In this document: positions 43,029 through 50,620 of the stretch, in pieces | How the letters are laid out: each line of letters starts with the position of its first letter | Numbering within the stretch: the stretch's first letter is position 1 | Source: an uncultured Collinsella sp. | GTDB lineage: Bacteria; Actinomycetota; Coriobacteriia; Coriobacteriales; Coriobacteriaceae | Assembly (NCBI GenBank): GCA_938005465.1 | Contig: CALLNU010000033.1 | Location: 1-64,000 of the forward strand | Reading direction: 5' to 3' | DNA length: 64,000 nt | Made by a program: the position numbers and the translations under genes | The notes under the pieces: model-generated | Database searches by the model: none | The model's input: the letters and a program-made list of their open reading frames with translations, nothing else | What the model was told of the DNA's origin: nothing

Positions 43029-43149
43029 CTAGACTCCTTTCGTTTACCTCGAATGCAATTTCGATACTATGCTTTACCTCGGGTGTTGTCTTATATATTC
43101 TATGAATAGAACGCATAACTTCGGTTGACAGCATTAAGGAGAGAGAGCT

Positions 43150-44340
43150 ATGAACCGTCCCGCAATCAAAGTACCAGCAGCTATGACACCAGAAATCAGA
43201 CCTTGGACGCTTCCATCCTGCCGCGAAAGAAATATTGAAATCTTCGGAAAGGAACGCGCCGCGCTCATTTGCAAGCCCCATTCGACGGCCTACGGCATCC
43301 CCTCGGGCTTCTCCACCGGGACCCTTTTAGACGTAGATCTGACGGATCCAAAGAAAATCATTCAATTTGTCGAGCGGTACGGACTTCCCGTCACCCCATA
43401 CGCGGGGCAATCAGAGCGTGTTGAAAAGCGTTTCACTTCAAACGACGTCTTCTCCGATAAACCGGAGCAAGATGGTCTAGATATTTGGTACGACGCATTG
43501 AATGCATCAGAAAGGTGCTCTGAAATCAGCCTAAACCCCGATTGCGCCTTGTTTAATAACTTCAAAGATAGGGGGCGCTCTCTGGGAACAGAAGTCGCAA
43601 ACTTAATCGAAGATATTAGATACAAGAAGGAACAGGTCATACTGTTGGACGATCTCGTTACAACGATGGCATTCATGCAATTAGCCACGCTTCTATTCAC
43701 AGGCAAAGCAGCTTACGGTGACCGTGCATACGACTATGTTCTGCATCAAGTATGCATCTCCCAAAACAAGGAGATTATTGAAAACAGATTTTCGCAGCTA
43801 CGTATGTCGCTCCAGATGGTCGATGCGTCCGAGCCCCAGTTAGCAGTAGCGAAACCCGGAACATTTGAAATGGACGAAGGAACCAAGATATGGGTGAGCA
43901 ATCAATTCAAGACAATAGAAGTTGCCCTGGCAACATTCATCGACCTCGCTATTAACCCTCAGCCAGAACCCCATACCTTCATTCAAGAGCAAACTTTACG
44001 TCGAATGGTCAACCGGAATTTAAACGGCCAAAACCCGATTTACGGAAGCCTAACAAGAGCTTGGGCGATACAACTACTAGAAACCCTTGAAAGCCATTTC
44101 TCGTGGAACACTTGCCGCGAATGCGGACGACCGTACAAAATCCGCCAGCAGAGAATGAGGGCCTACGTCAAGCAAGAAGAAGCGAACGAAGACCGGTCCA
44201 AAGAGCGAAACAACGCTCGTGACAAAAATGGCTATTGCTGCAAAGCGCACGAACAGCGTATTCGACGCAAAAATGATAAAAAGATCAACTACGATCAGAT
44301 GGATAAAATCGCCCGGAAAATGGACGGGCACGACCAATAA
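43150..44340 (+). CDS. Unrecognised 396-residue protein with C-terminal zinc-finger-like Cys cluster
   Basis: ATG 43150 follows GGAGAGAGAG. The C-terminal part has CRECGRPYKIRQQRMRAYVK and, 40 residues on, GYCCKAHEQRIRRKN, a CxxC...CC/H pair like those of zinc ribbons in CGNR or recombination-associated proteins. The rest is helical with no known motif (one hydrophobic helix, VTTMAFMQLATLLF). Its codon use is A/T-richer than the mobilization genes, so it was probably acquired separately. It is transcribed away from the HTH/DnaC-like pair and sits next to the right attachment repeat, a usual place for cargo. Confidence 0.6.
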   Translation: MNRPAIKVPAAMTPEIRPWTLPSCRERNIEIFGKERAALICKPHSTAYGIPSGFSTGTLLDVDLTDPKKIIQFVERYGLPVTPYAGQSERVEKRFTSNDVFSDKPEQDGLDIWYDALNASERCSEISLNPDCALFNNFKDRGRSLGTEVANLIEDIRYKKEQVILLDDLVTTMAFMQLATLLFTGKAAYGDRAYDYVLHQVCISQNKEIIENRFSQLRMSLQMVDASEPQLAVAKPGTFEMDEGTKIWVSNQFKTIEVALATFIDLAINPQPEPHTFIQEQTLRRMVNRNLNGQNPIYGSLTRAWAIQLLETLESHFSWNTCRECGRPYKIRQQRMRAYVKQEEANEDRSKERNNARDKNGYCCKAHEQRIRRKNDKKINYDQMDKIARKMDGHDQ

Positions 44341-44452
44341 TAATGGCGAAACTATGAATTTTGATAATTCGATATAGGATCCAAAACCCGTTTTATTGCA
44401 CACATCGTTGCACAGCCCATTGCACACGGCAGCCATATAAAAGAAAGCAGGC

Positions 44453-44484
44453 CAGAGAAAAACACACTCTGACCTGCTTTTTCT
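44453..44484. terminator. Terminator at the right end of the element
   Basis: AAAGCAGG...CAGAG pairs with CTCTG...CCTGCTTT, followed by TTTCTTT on the plus strand. It ends the 43150 gene and may serve tRNA-Thr on the other strand. Confidence 0.8.
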
Positions 44485-44485
44485 T

Positions 44486-44531
44486 TCATGGAGCCAGTGA
44501 CAGGAATCGAACCTGCAACCCACTGATTACA
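44486..44531. repeat. Right attachment repeat (46 bp), inside the intact tRNA-Thr
   Basis: Identical to 27316-27361. This copy rebuilds the 3' part of the functional tRNA gene. Confidence 0.92.
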
Positions 44532-44563
44532 AATCAGTTGCGCTACCGTTGCGCCACACTGGC
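44489..44563 (-). tRNA. tRNA-Thr (anticodon TGT), integration site of the element
   Basis: Minus-strand cloverleaf with acceptor GCCAGTG/CACTGGC, discriminator T, encoded CCA, and anticodon TGT in CTGATTTGTAATCAG. The element lies directly past its 3' end and supplies 46 bases of it. Confidence 0.95.
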
Positions 44564-44716
44564 ACACTTGGCGCTTTCGCGCGAAGCCTGTTAAGAATAA
44601 AGGAATTACGGACGGGGCGCAACAGGCCACACGGCGTTATACAAATATGCAAAATCCAGCAACAACAGGTACCAGGCCCGTTCATTTCTGTCGGTTCGCC
44701 CTCAATCTCAAAACCA

Positions 44717-44777
44717 TTCGTCAGAACGAATAGTTTTAATTACAATTGCTATATATAAAACTATTCGTTTTGACGAA
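44717..44777. promoter_or_regulatory. 22-bp inverted-repeat operator around the promoter of the HTH-HipA-like gene
   Basis: Arms 44717-44738 and 44756-44777 match as inverted repeats at 21 of 22 positions; each contains AACGAATAGTTTTA or its complement. The 17-base A/T-rich centre includes TATATA, a fit for a -10 box. The right arm ends 10 bases before the start codon and overlaps the ribosome site. Control by the gene's own HTH domain is the simplest reading. Confidence 0.8.
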
Positions 44778-44787
44778 GGGTTTCGTG

Positions 44788-46128
44788 ATGCTTACTACCA
44801 AGGAAGCCGCCGAGCTGCTCGGCATCACTCCGCGCAGGGTGCAGGAGCTCATAAAAAACGGAGCACTTGATGCCCGCAAGGCTTCTGGTGTATGGCTCAT
44901 CGACAAAGACAGCGTCGACACGCGACTCCGTTCCGTGACCAAAACGGGGGGACGTCCCCGCCGCGGCCACGGTAAGAGCGAGATCGCGTTCACCCTCATG
45001 AATCGCACGCACGAAGTCGCTCAGCTGGTCTACAGCACATCGCGAAAAGACTTTACCCATATCGGCGCCGACATCGATTACGCCCACGCCCCTATTGGAG
45101 TATTTGGCCCTAATAGCCCCATATCGCTCGACTCTTTCCGCACTTGGTGGCGTGGCCGCGGTATCCCGCTCGCACGCATTGGGCTAGCCTCCCTGCTTGC
45201 AGAAGCCGCAGTTGATGTTCCCGATGAACTCGTACAGCGAAATCTTGGCCTCTCCTTATCCGACCAGTATTGGATTAGGCCCCAAGACTCCGGTCTCGCG
45301 TGGAAAGATATCAATTTCTTCAATAATGCTTTTGATGACGTCTCGCTAACCATTGCACCCTTCGCCCCAGAGGGCAAGGCAGCTGCTGCCAAGCCCGACA
45401 ACACCTCGGACGGCAATCTTCAAAAGTACTGGACATGCGAGGGTGACCGTCGAATCCTCCACAAGGCAGGTGCGCATCTAAACCAGGAACCCTATAACGA
45501 GATGGTGGCGACCGCACTCCACCGTCGCATCCTAAACGCCTGCGATTATGTGCCTTACTCGCTCGAAGGCGCGGGTACTTCCGCCTTGAGCACATGCAAT
45601 GTCTTCTTAACTGACGAAGAAGAATATGTCCCTGCGTTCTATGTAAACCAGCATGCAAATGCAGACGAGCGACTAACCGATTACGAACGGTATGTAGCAA
45701 ACTGCGAAGAGCTTGGAGCGACAGATATAAAAGACGCCCTTGACCGCATGATCGTGTGCGACGACATCATCGCCAACTATGACCGCCATTGGCGTAACTT
45801 TGGCCTTGTGCGAAACGTAAACACGCTAGCCTGCAGACCAGCCCCCATCTTCGATTCGGGCTCATCACTCTGGTGCAACATATCACTAGAAGAGCTTAGG
45901 GCGGGAGAGCACAGTTTTACCAGCGCACAATTTCATTCAAGCCCCGCCAAACAAATGTTGCTCGTCGAGGACATGGGCTGGTTTGACGGCGACAAACTCG
46001 AAGGCTTCGTTGACGAGGCAATCGAGATTCTGTCCAGAAACGACGCGCTCACGGCAAGGCTGCCATATCTAAAAGAGGCGCTTACATGGCGCCTCCGTAG
46101 AATGATCGACATCGCTGAATGGAGTTAG
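44788..46128 (+). CDS. HTH domain fused to a HipA-like kinase
   Basis: A 446-residue single chain. Residues 1-50 form an excisionase/MerR-like helix-turn-helix (TTKEAAELLGITPRRVQELI, SGVWLIDKDS). After a GGRPRRGHGKSE linker comes a HipA-type kinase: the catalytic loop is DDIIANYDRHWRNFGLVR and the metal loop is PAPIFDSGSSLW, as in HipA's NxDxHxxN and the following D. In standard systems the DNA-binding antitoxin HipB is separate; here the two functions are joined and no separate antitoxin is seen. ATG 44788 follows GAAGGG. The 22-bp operator suggests autoregulation. Confidence 0.75.
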   Translation: MLTTKEAAELLGITPRRVQELIKNGALDARKASGVWLIDKDSVDTRLRSVTKTGGRPRRGHGKSEIAFTLMNRTHEVAQLVYSTSRKDFTHIGADIDYAHAPIGVFGPNSPISLDSFRTWWRGRGIPLARIGLASLLAEAAVDVPDELVQRNLGLSLSDQYWIRPQDSGLAWKDINFFNNAFDDVSLTIAPFAPEGKAAAAKPDNTSDGNLQKYWTCEGDRRILHKAGAHLNQEPYNEMVATALHRRILNACDYVPYSLEGAGTSALSTCNVFLTDEEEYVPAFYVNQHANADERLTDYERYVANCEELGATDIKDALDRMIVCDDIIANYDRHWRNFGLVRNVNTLACRPAPIFDSGSSLWCNISLEELRAGEHSFTSAQFHSSPAKQMLLVEDMGWFDGDKLEGFVDEAIEILSRNDALTARLPYLKEALTWRLRRMIDIAEWS

Positions 46129-46155
46129 CGAGACAGCGTCGCGCCGTCAGCTCCC

Positions 46156-46833
46156 CTACCGTCCGCGCAGGGCCTTGAGCTTGGCCAGGGCATCGGGGCT
46201 CAGGCGGCTGCCCAGGGTCATCTTGATCTGCGGAGCTTCCTCTGCCTCGTGAACGTCGTTATCGATCTGTTTGATCTCGTCCACCAGCATACGGCTCGAG
46301 ATGCGCGTAACGCCCTTGCCCATGACGACGGCCTGGATCGTGCCGTCGCTCGACACCACAGAGCACGCACGGCCTTCCTCGCGTGCCTCGATGCAGAGCT
46401 TCTGTACCACGGTATCGGCAGAGACGCCCGTCGGCGAAAACTCGATGCGCACGCCGCGGGCCGGCAGGTTGGGGCGCTCGCTGGAGATGTTGCCCGCGCC
46501 GTCAAACACGATCACGGCCTCGTAGCGGCCCTGGGCAAACGCGGCGACGTCGTTGATGAGTGCAGTTCGCGCCATATCGTGGACGTCGCTGGAATACGGA
46601 TCGTCGGAATGGTCGTAGACGAGCTTTTCGTAGCGCGGCGTGCAGTGAATCACGTTGTAACCGTCGACCACCAGCAGCTCGGGCTTATTGGAGTGCACCG
46701 TCGAGACCGGATCGGCGATGGCCTGCGCAAACGCATTGCCGCCCACGCCATAGGTCGCGGCCGAAACAATCGGCTTGGCCGAGCCCTCGCCAAAGCGCTT
46801 GGCCTTGGACTTGGCGCGGTTCTTCTTGGACAT
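46156..46833 (-). CDS. NYN-domain RNase, YacP/Rae1-like
   Basis: The 225-residue protein has a basic N-terminal tail and a PIN-like NYN nuclease domain: LLVVDGYNVIHCTPRYEKLV with the first Asp, ALINDVAAFAQGRYEAVIVF with DGAG, SADTVVQKLCIEA and VSSDGTIQ. YacP (Rae1) of Bacillus cuts mRNA on stalled ribosomes. It starts 3 bases past the rlmB stop, the usual neighbour (cysS-rlmB-yacP order is conserved in Gram-positives). ATG 46833 follows GGAGGAG. Confidence 0.88.
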   Translation of the reverse strand: MSKKNRAKSKAKRFGEGSAKPIVSAATYGVGGNAFAQAIADPVSTVHSNKPELLVVDGYNVIHCTPRYEKLVYDHSDDPYSSDVHDMARTALINDVAAFAQGRYEAVIVFDGAGNISSERPNLPARGVRIEFSPTGVSADTVVQKLCIEAREEGRACSVVSSDGTIQAVVMGKGVTRISSRMLVDEIKQIDNDVHEAEEAPQIKMTLGSRLSPDALAKLKALRGR

Positions 46834-46836
46834 GCG

Positions 46837-47751
46837 CTACTCCTCCCCCATGAGCTCGTCGGCGTTGCGGCGCAGCCACTCAAAGCACAGTGCTGTGGTC
46901 GCCTGGGCAACATTGAGGCTCTCAGTCATGCCGCGCTGGGGAAGCTTGGTCAAAAAGTCGCATTTCTCGAGCACAAGACGCGAGATGCCGTCGCCCTCGG
47001 AACCCATGACGAGCGCAACGCGGCCCTCGAAGGGGGCGTCCCAGCAACTGCCTTCGGCGTGCTCGGAGGCGCCGCCCACCCAAAAGCCGGCGGCCTTGAG
47101 GTCATCGAGCGCACGGGCAATATTGGGAACCTGCGCGATGGGCAGGTGCATGACGGCGCCGGCAGAAGTCTTGTAGCTGCCGACGGTCACACCGGCGGCG
47201 CGCTTGTTGGCAATGATGACGCCCGCCGCGCCCACGACCTCGGCGGAGCGCACGATGGCGCCAAAGTTGCCGTCGTCGGTCACATGGTCGAGCACGATGA
47301 CGAGCGCCGGACCGTCGCCCGCGCGGTCGAGGATGTCGGCGACATCGGCGTAAGGGAAGTTACCAACCTCGAGCGCAATGCCCTGGTGAGCGCCATGGCT
47401 CGACAGTGCATCGAGCTGCGCGCGCGGCACATACTTAATGCGGACACCCGCGGCGTTGAGGTCGTCGACCAGGCGCGACAAGGCGGCATCGCGCTCCCCG
47501 CCCTCGGCAATGAGCGCACGCTTGATGGGAAAACCAGTGCGTAGCGCCTCGGCGGCAGCACGGCGACCTTCGATAAACTCGCCCTTGGGAGCCTGGACAG
47601 CGTCGCGGTTGCGATCGCGCTGCGGACGTGCGGCCTGGGTACGATCGCGCTGGCTCTTGGGAGCGGCAGCGCGATCATTGCGGCGAATCGGACGCGAGCC
47701 AGAAGCAGCCTGCTTGCCTCCACGCGATGCACGCTTGCGATTGTCGGCCAT
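46837..47751 (-). CDS. rlmB: 23S rRNA 2'-O-methyltransferase, RlmB/TrmH family
   Basis: A 304-residue SPOUT methyltransferase. The N-terminal 70 residues are a basic Arg/Ala-rich tail; then the substrate-binding domain (FIEGRRAAAEALRTGFPIKR) and the knotted SPOUT domain with motif 1 DGNFGAIVRSAEVVGA, motif 2 LVMGSEGDGISRLVLEKCD and motif 3 MTESLNVAQATTALCFEW. It methylates a ribose in 23S rRNA (G2251 in E. coli). ATG 47751 follows AAAGGAGG. It belongs to the cysS-rlmB-yacP cluster. Confidence 0.92.
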   Translation of the reverse strand: MADNRKRASRGGKQAASGSRPIRRNDRAAAPKSQRDRTQAARPQRDRNRDAVQAPKGEFIEGRRAAAEALRTGFPIKRALIAEGGERDAALSRLVDDLNAAGVRIKYVPRAQLDALSSHGAHQGIALEVGNFPYADVADILDRAGDGPALVIVLDHVTDDGNFGAIVRSAEVVGAAGVIIANKRAAGVTVGSYKTSAGAVMHLPIAQVPNIARALDDLKAAGFWVGGASEHAEGSCWDAPFEGRVALVMGSEGDGISRLVLEKCDFLTKLPQRGMTESLNVAQATTALCFEWLRRNADELMGEE

Positions 47752-47829
47752 AAAGCGGCCTCCTTTAAATACTTTTCAAACAGGACAAAAGAAGCGACCG
47801 CTTAAGACGAATAGCTCAAGCGGTCGGTA

Positions 47830-47931
47830 CGGGTTTTCCAAGTGCCCGAGATTGCCGTGAAAGAGGAGCGACGCGTACTTGAGTACGCGAGCGACGGTTT
47901 GAACGGCAAGGTCGGGTGCTTGGGAAACCCG
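47830..47931 (-). ncRNA. Structured 102-nt element between cysS and rlmB
   Basis: A three-level stem. P1 pairs 47830-47849 with 47912-47931 (20 bp with a few G:T pairs). P2 pairs TTGCCGT (47852-47858) with ACGGCAA (47903-47909). P3 is CGCGTAC, loop TTGA, GTACGCG (47872-47889). The direct repeat GAGCGACG flanks P3. It sits 6 bases past the cysS stop. A long terminator, a processed RNA or a repeat element are all possible; the strand is assumed from the neighbours. Confidence 0.6.
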
Positions 47932-47937
47932 CGGGGA

Positions 47938-49404
47938 TTAGAGAGATTTGATACGGGTGCCGGCGGCGGTATCCTCAATGGTGAGGCCCAGGTCCTTGAG
48001 CTGGTCGCGGATGGCGTCGGCCAGGTCCCAGTTCTTGGCGGCGCGGGCCTCGGCGCGGGCCTCGAGAATCTTGGCAGCGGCCTCGTCCACGTCGTCACCC
48101 GTGTAGGCAACCAAACCGGCGGCAACGCCCAGCAGGCCCAGCGGCAACTCGACCTTGGGCTCGGGGAGCTCAACGCCAAGCGTATCGAGCAGCTCGGCCA
48201 GCGTGTCGGCGGCGGCAAGCGTGGCGGCCTTGTCGGCAGCGTCGCCCGCCTGCTCCAGGTACTGGTTGCACTCGGTCACAAAGCCAAAGACGGCACCCAT
48301 GGCACCAGCGGTGTTAAAGTCGTCGTCCATGCACTCCTTAAAGGCGGCACGAGTCTCAGCGGCCTTGGCGGCAAACGCCTCGGCGGCAGCCGCATCGGCA
48401 TCGGCCGTCGCATGGTTCGCGGCCCAGCGCAGGTTCTCGACCGTACCGGCGATACGCGTGAGCGAGTTCTCGGCACCCTCCAGGCGCTCCCAAGAAAAGT
48501 CGAGCGGCGAGCGATAGCTCGTCTGCAGCATCAGCAGGCGCAGGGCGGCAGCGGAGTGCTGCTCGAGCACCTCGGCCAGCGTAAAGAAGTTGCCGAGCGA
48601 CTTGGACATCTTCTCGCCGTCTACCAGCAGCATGCCCGTGTGCATCCAGGTGTTGGAGAAGCCCTGGTGCCAGGCGCAGGTGGCCTGGGCGCACTCGTTC
48701 TCGTGATGCGGGAAGGCAAGGTCGGAGCCGCCGCCGTGGATGTCGATCGGAGTGCCCAGGTAACGATGCACCATGGCGGCACACTCGGTGTGCCAACCGG
48801 GACGGCCCTCGCCCCAGGGGCTCGACCAGCTGGGCTCGCCGGGCTTGGCGGCCTTCCACAGGGCAAAGTCGAGCGGGTCGTTCTTGTCCTCGTTCTCCTC
48901 GATGCGCGCGCCAACCATAAGGTCGTCGATGTTGCGGCCCGAGACCTGACCATAGTTGGGATCGCTGCGCACGGCAAAGTACACATCGCCGTTATCGGCT
49001 GCGTAAGCGTGGCCCTGCTCGATAAGCGTCTTGATCATGGCAATCATGGGGCCGATCTCCTTGGTGGCGCGGGGGCGCACATCGGGATCGAGCACGTTGG
49101 CGGCGCGCATGACGCCGATGAACTTGTCGGAGAACTCCGTCGCGACCTCGGCAGCCGTACGGCCCTGCTCGTTGGCGCGCTTGATGATCTTGTCGTCGAC
49201 ATCGGTGAGGTTCTGGGCGAACGTGACCTCGTAGCCGCTCGCGATAAGCCAGCGGCGAATCACATCGAAGCTGATGAACGTGCGGGCGTTGCCGATGTGG
49301 ATGTTGTCGTAGACCGTGGGGCCGCACACGTACATGCGGACCTTGCCGGACTCGATGGGCTGGAACTCTTCCTTTTTATGGGTAGCGCTGTTGTAGATAC
49401 GCAT
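47938..49404 (-). CDS. cysS: Cysteinyl-tRNA synthetase
   Basis: The 488-residue class I enzyme charges tRNA-Cys. The HIGH motif is TVYDNIHIGNART, the zinc-binding part includes the Cys of MYVCGPTVYD and the HHENECAQ segment, and KMSKS is in DGEKMSKSLGN. The C-terminal DALR-type and anticodon-binding parts follow. ATG 49404 is followed by MRIYNSATHKKEEF; the start lies 3 bases past the ispF stop, so ispD-ispF-cysS are one transcription unit. Confidence 0.95.
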   Translation of the reverse strand: MRIYNSATHKKEEFQPIESGKVRMYVCGPTVYDNIHIGNARTFISFDVIRRWLIASGYEVTFAQNLTDVDDKIIKRANEQGRTAAEVATEFSDKFIGVMRAANVLDPDVRPRATKEIGPMIAMIKTLIEQGHAYAADNGDVYFAVRSDPNYGQVSGRNIDDLMVGARIEENEDKNDPLDFALWKAAKPGEPSWSSPWGEGRPGWHTECAAMVHRYLGTPIDIHGGGSDLAFPHHENECAQATCAWHQGFSNTWMHTGMLLVDGEKMSKSLGNFFTLAEVLEQHSAAALRLLMLQTSYRSPLDFSWERLEGAENSLTRIAGTVENLRWAANHATADADAAAAEAFAAKAAETRAAFKECMDDDFNTAGAMGAVFGFVTECNQYLEQAGDAADKAATLAAADTLAELLDTLGVELPEPKVELPLGLLGVAAGLVAYTGDDVDEAAAKILEARAEARAAKNWDLADAIRDQLKDLGLTIEDTAAGTRIKSL

Positions 49405-49407
49405 TCG

Positions 49408-49902
49408 TTACTCCTTAACGGTTTTCTGTAGCAGGCAGACGGCCCAGGCGCCGATTCCCTCGCCCTGGCCTTCCCAACCGAGCTTTTCGGTCGTAGTGGC
49501 GGCGACGCCCACGTTTTCGACGTCAACGCCCAGGGCATGGGCAAGGTTGGCGCGCATGGCATCGCGGTGCGGGGTGATCTTAGGCTGCTGGCAGGCAATG
49601 GTGCAGTCGGCATCGACAAACTCGAAGCCCAGCTCGCGCGCATAGTCCATCACGCGAGCGAGCAGCACCATCGAGTCGGCGCCCTCGTAGGCAGGGTCGG
49701 TATCGGGGAACAGCTTGCCGATGTCTCCCCCACGGCAGGCGCCCAGAATGGCGTCGGCCAAGGCGTGCGCGAGCACATCGGCATCCGAGTGGCCCAGCAG
49801 GCCGCGCTCGTAGGGAATGTCGACACCGCCGATGATACATCGACGCCCCTCCACCAGACGGTGAACGTCGTAGCCATGGCCAATGCGCAGGTTACTGAAC
49901 AT
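49408..49902 (-). CDS. ispF: 2-C-methyl-D-erythritol 2,4-cyclodiphosphate synthase
   Basis: The 164-residue enzyme closes the cyclodiphosphate ring in the MEP isoprenoid pathway. The metal and substrate motif RIGHGYDVHRLVEG starts the protein, followed by LLGHSDADVLAHALADAILG, FPDTDPAYEGADSM and ATTTEKLGWEGQGEGI. ATG 49902 overlaps the ispD end by 11 bases; the upstream extension of the frame lies inside ispD. Confidence 0.95.
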   Translation of the reverse strand: MFSNLRIGHGYDVHRLVEGRRCIIGGVDIPYERGLLGHSDADVLAHALADAILGACRGGDIGKLFPDTDPAYEGADSMVLLARVMDYARELGFEFVDADCTIACQQPKITPHRDAMRANLAHALGVDVENVGVAATTTEKLGWEGQGEGIGAWAVCLLQKTVKE

Positions 49903-50620
49903 GGGGAAGGTCCTCTCCCTCGGCCATGCGGCCAAGCAAAATCGCGGTTACGGGACGCAGGTCCTCGGGCACCGTCACCTTAAGGTTATCGCGCGGGCTC
50001 TGGACGCAGCGGACGCGCCCACCCATGCGCTCGACCAGCGACGAATCATCGGTGCCGATAAAGCCCTCGGCAATCGCCGCGGCATGGGCGCGCTTCATAG
50101 CATCGACGCTAAAGATCTGCGGCGTCTGCGCGGCCCAGTAGAGCTCACGCGGCGGCGTCTCGACGATGTTGTCGCCATCGACGATCTTGAGCGTGTCGAT
50201 CGCGGGCTGACCGCACACGACACCGTCAAGGGCGCGGTCACTCACCAGCACGTCAATAGCGTGATCGATGGCCTCGGTGGTAATGAGCGGACGAGCGCCG
50301 TCGTGAATGGCGACGTATTCAAAGCCCGCCGGAACCGCATGCACGCCGGCACGGGTGGAATCCTGACGGGTATCGCCGGCATCGGCAAAGCTGATGGGCG
50401 TGTCATAGTCAAACGGGTCGATGGCCAGGCGGCGCATCTCGGCACGGCGCTCGGCAGGACACACCACCACAATGTGGCCGACCTTGTCGCTACGGTCAAA
50501 CGCGCGGATGGACCAGCTCATAAGCGGACGGCCCGCTACATTGACGAGCTGCTTGCCACCGGGGTTACCAAAGCGCTGGCCGCTGCCACCGGCAACGACC
50601 ACGGCGCATACGGGCGCCAT
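49892..50620 (-). CDS. ispD: 2-C-methyl-D-erythritol 4-phosphate cytidylyltransferase
   Basis: The 242-residue enzyme adds CMP to MEP. The nucleotide-binding motif is VVVAGGSGQRFGNPGGKQL, followed by HDGARPLITTEAID, ETPPRELYWAAQTPQIF and DDSSLVERMGG. The start overlaps the disA stop by 1 base (TAATG-type). It lies with ispF as the central part of the MEP pathway operon. Confidence 0.95.
   Translation of the reverse strand: MAPVCAVVVAGGSGQRFGNPGGKQLVNVAGRPLMSWSIRAFDRSDKVGHIVVVCPAERRAEMRRLAIDPFDYDTPISFADAGDTRQDSTRAGVHAVPAGFEYVAIHDGARPLITTEAIDHAIDVLVSDRALDGVVCGQPAIDTLKIVDGDNIVETPPRELYWAAQTPQIFSVDAMKRAHAAAIAEGFIGTDDSSLVERMGGRVRCVQSPRDNLKVTVPEDLRPVTAILLGRMAEGEDLPHVQ

Larger units (their letters stand above)
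27316..44531. mobile_element. Integrative mobilizable element of about 17.2 kb in tRNA-Thr(TGT)
   Basis: The segment is bounded by identical 46-bp direct repeats equal to the 3' part of the tRNA-Thr gene, the classic footprint of tyrosine-recombinase integration. It encodes an integrase next to the left repeat, small excisionase-like proteins, a relaxase, a VirD4-type coupling protein and accessory genes including a Type ISP restriction-modification enzyme. I find no VirB4, VirB6 or VirB8 counterpart and no replication initiator I can name with confidence. It is therefore called mobilizable rather than self-transmissible. Base composition changes sharply inside it. Confidence 0.9.

Noticed and set aside
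43029..43149. A specific promoter pair in the divergent spacer
   Set aside because: AT-rich and plausible, but several -10-like boxes compete and none could be preferred.
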